A DNA stretch of 57,179 nt from Flavobacteriaceae bacterium (GTDB taxonomy: Bacteria; Bacteroidota; Bacteroidia; Flavobacteriales; Flavobacteriaceae). A program made the position numbers and the translations under genes. Below are positions 28,649 to 38,023 of this stretch, one piece after another; the stretch's first letter is position 1; each line of letters opens with the position of its first letter. Location of the stretch: assembly GCA_016780245.1 (NCBI GenBank), contig JADHME010000003.1, forward strand, positions 1-57,179, read 5' to 3'. Under the pieces are notes generated by a model. That model did no database searches. It saw only the letters and a program-made list of their open reading frames with translations, and had not been told where the DNA came from.

Positions 28649-29604
28649 GCTATAAACAAGATCAAAACATCTCCTGGGTTATATATTTTATACTTATGGT
28701 GTTTACTTCATATTATTTTGTATTAATAGCAACAAATATCTCTAATGATTTTTCAGAATACACGGCGCTCTCAGATAGATTAAGAGGCGAACCATTAAGT
28801 TATTCATTTGAGCGCGAACTTACAGAACCCTTTTACTTAATAATATTTTGGATTTTAAGTAATACTTTTTCATCAACAGCTGTTGTCATAATTGCTGGAG
28901 GAATACCATTAATATTTAAGTCGTTAATAATAAAAAGATATTCCTATTATCCATTTATTGGTCTTATATTTTATTTTGCAACTTTTTTAGCACTGCATGA
29001 TGCCAATCAAATTAGATTGGCTGGAGCATGCATATTTATTTTATATGCCTTAATGTCTCGAGAAGATATGAGTAAAACTAAAGTAATTCTCTTATCTGTA
29101 TGTGCTGCGGCATTTCATTATACAGGCATCCTTCTTCTTATTCTTTTATTTCAAAATAGAAAATACCTAGCACTAACTTTCATGACTTTCGCTTCATTTT
29201 TATTCGTCCCAATATTCGAATATATTGAAACTATTAACGAATCTTTCAAAATTTTTAATAGATATACAGCTGAAACAGCAAGCCTTGGGTTTACCTCCCC
29301 ATACTTCCTTCTCCATTTAATTACTGCAATCAGCTCATTGCTAATTTGGAATTCATTAAATCATATTCAACAAAAAGGTGCTCTTTTTCTTGCTATGGGA
29401 GCTTTAGCTTATATATTATTTCAAAACCTTGATATTCTTGCTGTTAGAATAAGAGAATTAGGTTATTTAGGAATAATACCTTTGTTATTTTCTACTAAAT
29501 TAAGATTAACAATTCCATGGATCTTTATAATCTCCTCTACATTATTAATTTTTTTACTATTTATTTATGAAGTTTGGACAGAATTATTAAGTTATATGAT
29601 ATGA
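28645..29604 (+). CDS. wzy: EpsG/Wzy-like polysaccharide polymerase
   Basis: 319 residues, almost all hydrophobic, with roughly 9-10 membrane spans. After the first span come NDFSEYTALSDRL and ELTEPFYLI, a pattern of the EpsG family (Y-x-x-EPxF/Y at the start of span 2), and ALHDANQIRLAGA matches the N-Q-x-R segment of that family. EpsG-type proteins are thought to polymerise repeat units at the outer face of the inner membrane. Its location between two GT2 genes and in the same block as wzz agrees. Primary sequence of Wzy proteins is poorly conserved. Confidence 0.75.
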   Translation: MSYKQDQNISWVIYFILMVFTSYYFVLIATNISNDFSEYTALSDRLRGEPLSYSFERELTEPFYLIIFWILSNTFSSTAVVIIAGGIPLIFKSLIIKRYSYYPFIGLIFYFATFLALHDANQIRLAGACIFILYALMSREDMSKTKVILLSVCAAAFHYTGILLLILLFQNRKYLALTFMTFASFLFVPIFEYIETINESFKIFNRYTAETASLGFTSPYFLLHLITAISSLLIWNSLNHIQQKGALFLAMGALAYILFQNLDILAVRIRELGYLGIIPLLFSTKLRLTIPWIFIISSTLLIFLLFIYEVWTELLSYMI

Positions 29605-30524
29605 AAGATTCACTTGTTGATATAGTTATAGTTAATTGGAATGCAGGAAGCTATCTACAAGATTGTATTAAATCAATTGTAGATAATAAAAATGAAAATA
29701 TTGGAAATGTAGTAATTGTTGATAATGGTTCTACTGATAAGTCTTTGTCATTGTTACCAAATGACAAGACATATATAAATATAATTAGAGAAAAAATAAA
29801 TCATGGTTTTGGAAAAGCTTGCAATATTGGTGCATCATACACTGATTCAAAATATATTTTATTTTTAAATCCAGATACTAAAATAAATGAATTTAGCATT
29901 AATGAATCTATTAATTTCATGGAGAAACAAAGCTCATCAGATGTAGGTATTTGCGGTATACAGTTAAAAGATAAATACGGTATCTCAGCATCATGTTCTA
30001 GATTCCCATCAGTGCTTAATATTCTTAGTTCTTCGATAGGACTATCTAAACTATTCTTCAAACTTGGAGCACCCATGAAAGATTTCTCTCATGAATCAAG
30101 TATGGAGGTCGATCAGGTAATGGGTGCTTTCTTTTTTATAAGAAGAGACTTGTTTAATCAATGTAATGGATTTGATGAACAGTTTTTTGTTTATTTCGAA
30201 GAGGTTGATCTTTCAAAAAGAATCAAAGATCTTGGTTTTAAATCATTTTTTTTAGCTGATTGTAATGCTTTTCATGCTGGGGGAGGTGTATCTCAACAAG
30301 TTAAAGCAAAAAGATTATTTTATTCAATTAGGAGCAGAATTTTATATTCACGTAAACACTTCAATTTTTTAAGTTATATGTTTGTTTATTTTATAAGTTT
30401 ATTATTGGAACCATTGCCTCGAATAGCATTTTCAATAGCTAAATTTGAATTTAAGGCAATATTAGAGACTATTAGTGCATATAGATTGCTTTTTTTATGG
30501 ACCTTTATAAGAGAAAGGCCATAG
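29601..30524 (+). CDS. Glycosyltransferase family 2 (rhamnosyltransferase-like)
   Basis: About 307 residues from the ATG at 29601, which overlaps the polymerase stop by 4 bases; an in-frame TTG at 29574 is less likely. VIVNWNAGSYL, VIVDNGSTDKS, FLNPDTKI and FDEQFFVYFEEVDL are in the order seen in WbbL-type rhamnosyltransferases, with EEVDL the base/acceptor motif. A hydrophobic C-terminal stretch is likely membrane-associated. dTDP-L-rhamnose from the rml genes is the likely donor. This is the last gene of the wzz block; a 67-base gap follows. Confidence 0.83.
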   Translation: MKDSLVDIVIVNWNAGSYLQDCIKSIVDNKNENIGNVVIVDNGSTDKSLSLLPNDKTYINIIREKINHGFGKACNIGASYTDSKYILFLNPDTKINEFSINESINFMEKQSSSDVGICGIQLKDKYGISASCSRFPSVLNILSSSIGLSKLFFKLGAPMKDFSHESSMEVDQVMGAFFFIRRDLFNQCNGFDEQFFVYFEEVDLSKRIKDLGFKSFFLADCNAFHAGGGVSQQVKAKRLFYSIRSRILYSRKHFNFLSYMFVYFISLLLEPLPRIAFSIAKFEFKAILETISAYRLLFLWTFIRERP

Positions 30525-30591
30525 AAACTATCTATTAATTTTAATTTTTGTAGGCCGGTGTTAAAATATAGTCCAAAATTTAGGGTATACA

Positions 30592-31359
30592 ATGAAAGCA
30601 GTCATTCTTGCTGGCGGGTTAGGAACAAGATTAAGCGAAGAAACATCACATAAACCAAAACCTATGGTTGAAATTGGCGGAATGCCAATTTTATGGCACA
30701 TCATGAAGAGTTATTCTCATGCTGGAATTAATGAATTTATTATCTGTCTTGGTTATAAAGGCTATGTAATTAAAGAATTCTTTGCTAATTATTTTTTACA
30801 TATGTCTGACGTTACCTTTGATTTAAAAAATAATTCTATGGAAGTGCATTCTGCTAATGCAGAATCATGGAAAGTAACTTTAGTCGATACTGGAAGAGAT
30901 ACTATGACTGGTGGAAGGCTGAAGAGGGTTAAATCGTATATTGGAGATGAAAACTTTTGCTTTACATATGGTGATGGAGTTTCTGATTTAAATATAAACT
31001 CATTAATAAATTTTCATGAAAACAATAATAAACTAGCAACAATAACTGCTGTTCAACCACCAGGACGATTTGGCTCATTAGATATTAATAATGACTTAGT
31101 TGAAAGTTTTCTTGAAAAGCCTGAAGGGGACGGTGGTTGGATAAATGCTGGATTTTTTGTTTTATCACCAAAAGTAATTGATTTTATTGATGGTGATCAG
31201 ACGGTTTGGGAAGATGAACCATTGACTAAACTGGCTAATAAAAAAGAACTATGCGCATATTGCCATACAGGTTTTTGGAGGCCGATGGATACTTTGAGAG
31301 ATAAAACTACATTGAATGATCTTTGGTCAAAGGGTCATGCTCCATGGAAAAGATGGTAA
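30592..31359 (+). CDS. rfbF: Glucose-1-phosphate cytidylyltransferase
   Basis: 255 residues. [14 protein letters not shown] and [18 protein letters not shown] are signatures of Rfb[16 protein letters not shown] and YGDGVSDLN (metal Asp) are present, and [16 protein letters not shown] closes the pocket. It forms CDP-glucose from CTP and glucose-1-phosphate, the entry to CDP-deoxysugars. The 67-base AT-rich gap upstream could hold a promoter but I see no convincing -35/-10 pair. The 3' end overlaps rfbG. Confidence 0.93.
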   Translation: MKAVILAGGLGTRLSEETSHKPKPMVEIGGMPILWHIMKSYSHAGINEFIICLGYKGYVIKEFFANYFLHMSDVTFDLKNNSMEVHSANAESWKVTLVDTGRDTMTGGRLKRVKSYIGDENFCFTYGDGVSDLNINSLINFHENNNKLATITAVQPPGRFGSLDINNDLVESFLEKPEGDGGWINAGFFVLSPKVIDFIDGDQTVWEDEPLTKLANKKELCAYCHTGFWRPMDTLRDKTTLNDLWSKGHAPWKRW

Positions 31360-32423
31360 TTGATAATTTTAATTCTGTATTCAAAGATACCAATACATTC
31401 ATATCAGGCCACACAGGGTTTAAAGGCAGCTGGTTAGCTTTTTGGTTAAATAATCTTCATTCAAATGTTTCAGGGTTATCGCTAGAACCTGAAAAAGATT
31501 CTCATTGGAATGATCTTGATATATCGATTCTGAATAATAATATTGGTGACATTAGAAATTATAATTTTGTTGAAGAATGTTTGTTAAAAGCAAATCCTGA
31601 AATAGTTTTTCACCTTGCTGCTCAGCCATTAGTCAGAGAATCATATGAAACTCCCATAGAGACTTGGGAAACAAATGTTATTGGTACAGCAAATTTATTG
31701 CAAGCATGCAGAAAATTAGACAACCTTAAAGCTATTATCGTTATTACCTCCGATAAGTGCTATAAAAATATTGAAATCAATAAAGGCTACAAAGAAAGTG
31801 ACCCTTTGGGCGGGCATGATCCCTATAGTTCTTCAAAAGCTGCAGTAGAGTTTCTTGTTTCTAGTTTTAGAAAATCATTTTTCTTAGATGCTGACTCACC
31901 TAGATTAGTAACAGCAAGAGCAGGTAATGTTATTGGAGGAGGTGATTGGTCAAAAAATAGATTAATTCCTGATGTAGTTCGAAGCTCTATATCTGGAAAT
32001 CCTTTATCGATAAGATATCCAAATTCAACTAGACCCTGGCAGCACGTTCTTGATTGCAACTATGGATATCTTCAGCTAGCCATGAAGCTATTATCAGAAT
32101 CCAGTGTTAAAGAAAATGCATTTAATTTTGGGCCTTCTCAAAATAGTAATGCTACTGTTGAAGACATTCTGATAAAAATTAAATCATTTTGGACTTCTAT
32201 TAAATGGGAACTAGATGATAAAACTAATCCACATGAAGCTGGATTTCTATACTTGGATAGTTCTTTATCAAATAATGTTTTAAATTGGAAGCCTGTTTTA
32301 AATCTTGAAAATACACTAAAGATGACAATTGATTGGTATAAAAACCACCATGAAGACATAATATGCAGCAAAGATCAATTATCATTATATACAAAGCTAT
32401 TAAAAGACTCCGCTAAAAATTAA
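31353..32423 (+). CDS. rfbG: CDP-glucose 4,6-dehydratase
   Basis: About 356 residues from the ATG at 31353, which overlaps the rfbF stop by 7 bases; an ATG at 31344 is an alternative. [12 protein letters not shown] is the RfbG form of the NAD motif, [14 protein letters not shown] and ITSDKCYKN carry the catalytic Asp-Lys pair, and [11 protein letters not shown] has Yxxx[18 protein letters not shown] and RPWQHVLD are subgroup signatures. It makes CDP-4-keto-6-deoxyglucose, the branch point for several CDP sugars. Confidence 0.93.
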   Translation: MVIDNFNSVFKDTNTFISGHTGFKGSWLAFWLNNLHSNVSGLSLEPEKDSHWNDLDISILNNNIGDIRNYNFVEECLLKANPEIVFHLAAQPLVRESYETPIETWETNVIGTANLLQACRKLDNLKAIIVITSDKCYKNIEINKGYKESDPLGGHDPYSSSKAAVEFLVSSFRKSFFLDADSPRLVTARAGNVIGGGDWSKNRLIPDVVRSSISGNPLSIRYPNSTRPWQHVLDCNYGYLQLAMKLLSESSVKENAFNFGPSQNSNATVEDILIKIKSFWTSIKWELDDKTNPHEAGFLYLDSSLSNNVLNWKPVLNLENTLKMTIDWYKNHHEDIICSKDQLSLYTKLLKDSAKN

Positions 32424-32424
32424 G

Positions 32425-32970
32425 ATGAAAATAAAATCATTACCTATTAATGGGGCTTTTGAAATTGAATTAGTTGATTTTAATGACTCTAGGGGTACCT
32501 TTAAAAGATTATTTTGCTCAAAAGAACTTAATGATCTGATATCTTCAAAGCAAATAGTTCAAATTAATTCTTCTGAAACTTTTCAGGAAGGCTCAATTAG
32601 GGGTATGCATTTTCAAACTAAACCAAAAGCAGAAACAAAATTAATACATTGTATAAACGGTGAGGTTTATGATGTCATGATTGATTTAAGAAAATCATCA
32701 AAGACCTTTCTTCAATGGCATTCAGTCAAGCTTTCAAGTCAGCATAATAATATGGTTATAATTCCAGAAGGCTGCGCACATGGTTTTCAAGTTCTCTCAA
32801 AAAACTCAAAACTAATTTACTTTCATACAGAATTTTATTCACCAGAATATGAGTCTGGAATTAGATATGATGATCCATTAATTGGTATCGATTGGCCACT
32901 TGAAATTAATTTTGTGTCAGAGAGAGATAAAAAACATCAGCTATTAACAGAAAACTTTGAGGGAATATAA
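32425..32970 (+). CDS. RmlC-like sugar 3,5-epimerase of the CDP-sugar cassette
   Basis: 181 residues, a divergent RmlC cupin. SRGTFKRLF, GSIRGMHFQ with the catalytic His, IPEGCAHGFQVLS and YFHTEFYSPEYE with the Tyr region are all kept. Because it lies one base after rfbG and two bases before a C-methyltransferase, the likely substrate is CDP-4-keto-6-deoxyglucose rather than the dTDP sugar, which has its own RmlC at 21424. Such epimerases precede C-methylation in branched-sugar pathways by making C3 reactive. Confidence 0.85.
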   Translation: MKIKSLPINGAFEIELVDFNDSRGTFKRLFCSKELNDLISSKQIVQINSSETFQEGSIRGMHFQTKPKAETKLIHCINGEVYDVMIDLRKSSKTFLQWHSVKLSSQHNNMVIIPEGCAHGFQVLSKNSKLIYFHTEFYSPEYESGIRYDDPLIGIDWPLEINFVSERDKKHQLLTENFEGI

Positions 32971-32972
32971 TA

Positions 32973-34196
32973 ATGAAATGTAGACACTGTAACTCTAAAC
33001 TAGAAAATGAGTTTATCGATCTAGGCGATGCACCTCCTTCAAATAACTATGTTTCTCAAGATAAGTTAAAACTTCAAGAGAGATCTTATCCATTAAGAGT
33101 CATGGTTTGTAGTAATTGCTGGCTAGTTCAAACTGAGGATTTTAGTGATGCTGATGAGCTATTTACTGATGAATATGCATATTTTTCTTCTACATCAATA
33201 AGTTTCCTTGAACATGCTAAAAATTATGTAAGTGAAATTACTAAATTTTTAAAGCTTAATCAGAATTCTCTTGTTGTAGAATTAGCATCAAATGATGGTT
33301 ATTTATTGAAAAATTTTGTTGAATTAGGTATTCCATGTCTTGGAATAGAGCCAACAAAAAGCACTGCAAATGTTTCTAGACAAAAAGGTATTGAAACTAT
33401 TGAAGAATTTTTTGGAAGAGATTTTGCAAAAAAACTCAGTCAAGACAAAAAAGCTGATTTAATTATTGGAAATAATGTTTATGCGCATGTTCCTGATATA
33501 AATGATTTTACTGCAGGTATTAAAGAGCTTCTATCTCCAAACGGAACTGTAACGCTTGAATTCCCACATTTAGTTGAATTAGTTCAAAACAATCAATTCG
33601 ATACAATTTATCATGAGCATTATTCTTATCTATCCTTATTTTCAGTCTCACAAATATTTAATAAGGCTGGATTAAAAATCTATAAAGTAGATAAACTTCA
33701 AACTCATGGGGGAAGTCTAAGAATCTATGGATGCCACAAAGAAAATAATATGTTGATAGATGAATCTTATAATGACCTTATCAATAAGGAAATAAAATTG
33801 GGTATCAATGATATTAATTTTTATAAGAACTTTAATAAAATAGCTGAAAAAATTAAAGATGAGTTTTATAAATTTCTCATAGATTGCAAAGAAAAAGATT
33901 TATTTGTGTGTGCATACGGGGCAGCCGCAAAAGGCAATACATTATTGAATTATTGCGGGATTAAAGACAATTTAATAAAATTTGTTTGTGATGCAGCAGA
34001 GGCCAAACAAAATAAATTTTTGCCAGGATCAAAAATACCTATTGTCCACCCTGATGTTTTAAAAAATCAAAAAAAAATTGACTTTGTTATCATATTCCCC
34101 TGGAATATAGCGGATGAGGTTACAGCCAAATTAGATTATCTAAAAGCAAATGGCACAAAATTTGTAATAGCCATACCAAAGCTTACTATCATATAG
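32973..34196 (+). CDS. NDP-hexose C-methyltransferase (TylC3-like)
   Basis: 407 residues in three parts. The N-terminal Cys cluster (CRHC near residue 3, CSNC near 46) is the putative zinc-binding domain. SAM-binding VVELASNDGYLLKNF is near residues 103-117. The C-terminal domain includes YHEHYSYLS, containing the conserved HEHxxY, and LQTHGGSLRIY. This architecture is that of sugar 3-C-methyltransferases such as TylC3. With rfbF and rfbG upstream and a reductase downstream it should produce a branched 6-deoxyhexose on CDP. The exact carbon methylated cannot be read from the sequence. Confidence 0.87.
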   Translation: MKCRHCNSKLENEFIDLGDAPPSNNYVSQDKLKLQERSYPLRVMVCSNCWLVQTEDFSDADELFTDEYAYFSSTSISFLEHAKNYVSEITKFLKLNQNSLVVELASNDGYLLKNFVELGIPCLGIEPTKSTANVSRQKGIETIEEFFGRDFAKKLSQDKKADLIIGNNVYAHVPDINDFTAGIKELLSPNGTVTLEFPHLVELVQNNQFDTIYHEHYSYLSLFSVSQIFNKAGLKIYKVDKLQTHGGSLRIYGCHKENNMLIDESYNDLINKEIKLGINDINFYKNFNKIAEKIKDEFYKFLIDCKEKDLFVCAYGAAAKGNTLLNYCGIKDNLIKFVCDAAEAKQNKFLPGSKIPIVHPDVLKNQKKIDFVIIFPWNIADEVTAKLDYLKANGTKFVIAIPKLTII

Positions 34197-35117
34197 ATGA
34201 ATTTATTAATTACTGGAGCTTCGGGTTTTATAGGAAGACATCTAATTAATCTACTTGATAGAGATGATAAATACAAAATTCATGCAATTTATAATCAAAA
34301 AAAACCTATTAAAGGATTAAAAAATACTATTTGGTATAAGCTAAATCTTTTTAATTGCGATGAAGTAGAGTTATTAATAAAAGAAATACAACCAACGCAT
34401 ATTGTTCATCTAGCTTGGTATACAGAACATGGAAAATTTTGGAATTCAGAAAAAAATGAAGACTGGAAGAATGCTTCAATTAAATTATTTCAGATATTTA
34501 AGAAGTATGGCGGAAAGCGTTTTATTTCTTCAGGAACTAAAGCAGAATATTTTGATGGCGAATTTTTAGATGATTATCAAGACTCTACCTTCGAATGTTA
34601 TGAATTAGATAAACCAAATCCTGATAGTATTTATGGAGAATACAAGAATTTACTTAATATGCAATTAAATGAGATTGATAAAAAGGGAAATAGAAGCTTG
34701 GTTTGGGCCAGAATTTTTGACACTTATGGTCCTTATGAAAACGAAAAAAAATTTTGTTCATACGTAATAAAGAACTGCATTAATCAAAAAAAGATAACTT
34801 GCAATAATCCACACTTGGGCATGGACTTTCTTCATGTTCAAGATATTGCTGAAGCATTTAAATTTATTATAGACAGAGATTTCCTTGGAACAATAAACAT
34901 CTCGTCTGGTAGTTCATGCACACTAGAATATATTTCAAAATATATTACAAAGAAATTTAATAGTGAAGAGTTGCTTGAGCTCAATAACTCAAGCAATGAT
35001 AGAAGAAATTTTTTTGGTAATAATACTATTTTAAAGAATCTTGGATGGCGTAATAAATATTCAATTAAGGATGGCCTTGATGACTTAATTAAATTTTATG
35101 TAAAAAAATATGAATAA
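34197..35117 (+). CDS. NAD(P)-dependent sugar reductase/epimerase (probable 4-ketoreductase of the CDP cassette)
   Basis: 306 residues, extended SDR. ITGASGFIGRHLI is the coenzyme loop, HLAWYTEHGKFW is unlike the UDP-galactose epimerase group, SSGTKAEYF and YGEYKNLLN give the catalytic Ser/Thr and YxxxK, and FDTYGPYE follows. It starts at the base after the methyltransferase stop and overlaps the next gene by 8 bases. By position it is best read as the enzyme that reduces the 4-keto group after C-methylation. This is inference; the fold is clear. Confidence 0.8.
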   Translation: MNLLITGASGFIGRHLINLLDRDDKYKIHAIYNQKKPIKGLKNTIWYKLNLFNCDEVELLIKEIQPTHIVHLAWYTEHGKFWNSEKNEDWKNASIKLFQIFKKYGGKRFISSGTKAEYFDGEFLDDYQDSTFECYELDKPNPDSIYGEYKNLLNMQLNEIDKKGNRSLVWARIFDTYGPYENEKKFCSYVIKNCINQKKITCNNPHLGMDFLHVQDIAEAFKFIIDRDFLGTINISSGSSCTLEYISKYITKKFNSEELLELNNSSNDRRNFFGNNTILKNLGWRNKYSIKDGLDDLIKFYVKKYE

Positions 35118-36156
35118 ATTAAAAATAGGGTATTGGCCTAATTCATTAACATTTGATGCTCCAGGAGATAGAAGGCGCTTTATTTTTTACGCAGAAAATA
35201 AAAAAATAGATTTTGAATTATTTAAACTTGGTAAGAAATATGATTTAGTTTACTTGTCTCAAGCAGCTGATATTTCCCTTATAAAAGAGTTCAAGAAGAC
35301 TGGTGCTAAAATTTTTTATGACAATATTGATTCATATTCTTCAGACTCACAGTCTATTAGATCAAAATTAAGAGGAGTGGCTAAATTTCTTAACCGGTCA
35401 AGTAAATACCTAATTTTCAATAATACAAAATTCTTAAATGAACATTTTTTACCTTCAGTAGATGCGGTTGTATGCGCATCTGAAGAACAATCAGAAATTG
35501 CAAGAAATTTTTCTTCAAATGTTTTCTGTATACCTGATCATACTCACAATGAAAAAGTTTCTATTAAGGAAGATTATTTCTCAACTGATACTATAAATAT
35601 TGGCTGGGAGGGTTTGGGCTCAAACGTATACCAGTTAAAGGCTTTAAAAAATGTATTCAAAGAATATTCTAAAACACATAAATTTAATCTTCATGTTATA
35701 AGTGATAAAACCTCATATAAATTTATGAACAAATATATTAGTATAAATAATGAAAAGAACATAAAGGACTTATGCGATAACATCATTTTTCATGAATGGA
35801 ATAATGAGACATATTCATCTAATCTTGCTTCTTGTGACATAGCAATAATCCCAATAAATCTAGAAAGTAAGATGGCATCAGGCAAACCTGAAAATAAACT
35901 AATACATTTATGGAAAATGGGCATGCCCGTAATTACTTCAAACACAAATAGTTACAAACGAGTGATGGATAAGTGTGGTGTGCACTTAGTATGTAACTCA
36001 GAAAATGACTGGATCAATAACTTAAGATTATTATCTGATAATTATGAACTGAGACGGAAAATAGGAAAAAAAGTTTATAATTATGCTAATAATTATTATG
36101 GCGCAACCGCTGTTATTGAGAGATGGGACTCAATGTTTAATCAAATTTTTAAATGA
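35110..36156 (+). CDS. GT-B type glycosyltransferase
   Basis: 348 residues. No signal peptide. The C-terminal half looks like a GT4/GT1 donor domain: DTINIGWEGLGSN, then IIFHEWNNETY, ASCDIAIIPIN and the ESKMASGKPENKLI loop, where a Lys/Glu pair normally binds the donor nucleotide and phosphates. The N-terminal half includes IFYDNIDSY and AVVCASEEQ. It follows the CDP-branched-sugar genes directly (8-base overlap), so it may transfer that sugar. It overlaps the GNAT gene by ATGA. Confidence 0.75.
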   Translation: MNKLKIGYWPNSLTFDAPGDRRRFIFYAENKKIDFELFKLGKKYDLVYLSQAADISLIKEFKKTGAKIFYDNIDSYSSDSQSIRSKLRGVAKFLNRSSKYLIFNNTKFLNEHFLPSVDAVVCASEEQSEIARNFSSNVFCIPDHTHNEKVSIKEDYFSTDTINIGWEGLGSNVYQLKALKNVFKEYSKTHKFNLHVISDKTSYKFMNKYISINNEKNIKDLCDNIIFHEWNNETYSSNLASCDIAIIPINLESKMASGKPENKLIHLWKMGMPVITSNTNSYKRVMDKCGVHLVCNSENDWINNLRLLSDNYELRRKIGKKVYNYANNYYGATAVIERWDSMFNQIFK

Positions 36157-37112
36157 TAGATTATAGAAAATACAATCATATTGATGACTATGATGCTTAT
36201 AAACGTTTTTGTGAAAAAAATTTTGGCAAAAAGTGTTATCAATCTAAAATCGACCATATAGAATGGCTTGAATCTAATAAATACCATTTTATTAATTTAG
36301 CTGTTTCAGACAGTGAGATTATTGGCTGCTTTCATGGCTTTAAAGCACCTGTAAAAATTAATAATGAAACTCAATTCTTTTATTCTCTGCATGACTTAAT
36401 GGTTGATAAGGAATACGGTACACAAATCGGCCTTAAGCTTATGCAGGCTGTTATATTTCAGGATAAGCCGGTGATTCTCTCAGGAGCAATAGGAAGAATT
36501 TCTAGAGCATACAAAAGACTTGGATCTACTCAATTTCAGTCTCATTGGTATAGAAAGTTTATAGTTCCATATAATCCATTAAGGTTTTTCTTTCTTGATA
36601 AGAATTTCATTAAACTGAGCCAAAACAAAATGAAATTTAATTTTATTAATAATAAAGAGGAAGATTCAAGAATCATTATAGAATCTATAATAAACGCTTA
36701 TGAATATGATGATGATTTTTCAAGAGAATTTTTTGAATGGAGATATTTTCAGACCAATTCTCCGTTAACTTTTTTCACATATGACAGTAGTTTTAAAAAT
36801 ATCATAAAATTTTCTATTGGTTTGAGAGGATTTATACCGTTTTTAAGAATAATATCTGTTAGCAAAGATAATGATAAAATTTTTTTACATCTTTTGAAGT
36901 CTATTGAAGATTTCGCTTCAAGAATTGGGATTCCTGTTATCTTGTATTCAATTACCGAAAATATTTTACCCCCTAAAGAACTTAAATTTAATGAATATAA
37001 AGATATACCTAATTCATTTGTATTTTCAAAAAAAAGAAATCTTTTAAATAATTTCTCTATAACCATAAATGGTTTTTCGACTGACTTAGGTTTTGACAGC
37101 ATGTTTTTATAA
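36153..37112 (+). CDS. GNAT-superfamily acyltransferase
   Basis: 319 residues, longer than a single GNAT domain. An N-terminal GNAT-like region has IIGCFHG on strand 4, then YSLHDLMVDKEYGTQIGLKLMQAV, where the QIGLKL turn occupies the acyl-CoA phosphate loop. The second half may be a degenerate repeat. Such proteins in glycan loci transfer acyl groups to amino sugars. The acyl carrier module starting at 38856 makes an acyl-ACP donor conceivable, but this is speculative. It overlaps the upstream glycosyltransferase by 4 bases. Confidence 0.62.
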   Translation: MIDYRKYNHIDDYDAYKRFCEKNFGKKCYQSKIDHIEWLESNKYHFINLAVSDSEIIGCFHGFKAPVKINNETQFFYSLHDLMVDKEYGTQIGLKLMQAVIFQDKPVILSGAIGRISRAYKRLGSTQFQSHWYRKFIVPYNPLRFFFLDKNFIKLSQNKMKFNFINNKEEDSRIIIESIINAYEYDDDFSREFFEWRYFQTNSPLTFFTYDSSFKNIIKFSIGLRGFIPFLRIISVSKDNDKIFLHLLKSIEDFASRIGIPVILYSITENILPPKELKFNEYKDIPNSFVFSKKRNLLNNFSITINGFSTDLGFDSMFL

Positions 37113-37120
37113 AGGAATTA

Positions 37121-38023
37121 ATGAAAAGAACTAATAAAGGCATCGTGACATTGTCATTTGACTGTGAAGCAAAATGGGGTATGGCAGATTTAAGCCTTAA
37201 TTGGACTAAAGAACTAACCGATAAAAATTTAGTTGAGGTATATGAATACATTTTAGAAATTCTTAAAAAATATAATATACCTTCTACTTTTGCTTTTGTA
37301 GGAGCCATGACAGAGACAAAAGATAGTTTTTTAGCTCAAACCAAACCCTTAATGAATGGTCCTAATCATAAAACATGGCTTAAACCAATATATAGTCAAT
37401 TAACAGAAAGCGATGAAGGATGGTTTTTCCCAAATCTTATTAATCTTTGCAAAAAACATCATATGCATGAAATTGCTTCACATGGATACACGCATATTCC
37501 ATTTAGCAGTCTTACAGATGAAGAAGTTGTTGAAGAGATGAAGCTAATAAAAGATTGGTCATTGAGAAATGAACTTAACTGTAAGACATTAATATTTCCT
37601 AGAAATGATATTAATTTTTCTGAGATACTGAATAGATACGATATTCAATTGTACAGAAATCTACCAAAACTTATTGACATTAAATACTTACCAAAATATG
37701 TAAATACTTTTTTGGAAGAATTAAATGTTTTTAAAAAAAGTGAAGAATTAAATATTGATAAATTATGTATCCCAGGTGGTGTTTTTATAAACTGGAAGTA
37801 TGGACCAAGGAAGATCATACCAAAAGCCATTTCTAATATAAGATATAAAAATATCATAAACGATGCCATAAAAAGAAATAGAGTAGCTCATTTTTGGACA
37901 CATCCACATAACTTTATAACCGCCCCAGATTCAAAAAAAATATTTGAAAGGCTGTGCCAAGAAATTCAGAACAAAGTTGAATCTAATGAATTAGAAATTT
38001 GCAGGCAAGTTGATTTCATCTAA
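37121..38023 (+). CDS. Polysaccharide deacetylase family protein (NodB fold, cytoplasmic)
   Basis: 300 residues with no signal peptide. TLSFDCEAKWG at residues 10-20 is NodB motif 1 with the metal Asp, SHGYTHIPF near 124 is motif 2 with the two metal His, and FPRND and HFWTHPHNF correspond to later active-site motifs. Members remove acetyl groups from N-acetylated sugars. Absence of a secretion signal suggests action on precursors inside the cell. Its last 8 bases overlap the 3' end of the minus-strand gene at 38016-38780. Confidence 0.82.
   Translation: MKRTNKGIVTLSFDCEAKWGMADLSLNWTKELTDKNLVEVYEYILEILKKYNIPSTFAFVGAMTETKDSFLAQTKPLMNGPNHKTWLKPIYSQLTESDEGWFFPNLINLCKKHHMHEIASHGYTHIPFSSLTDEEVVEEMKLIKDWSLRNELNCKTLIFPRNDINFSEILNRYDIQLYRNLPKLIDIKYLPKYVNTFLEELNVFKKSEELNIDKLCIPGGVFINWKYGPRKIIPKAISNIRYKNIINDAIKRNRVAHFWTHPHNFITAPDSKKIFERLCQEIQNKVESNELEICRQVDFI

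Noticed and set aside
36749-37102. A 117-codon minus-strand ORF
   Set aside because: It is antisense to the GNAT gene and its protein shows no family features; long chance frames are frequent opposite this coding pattern.
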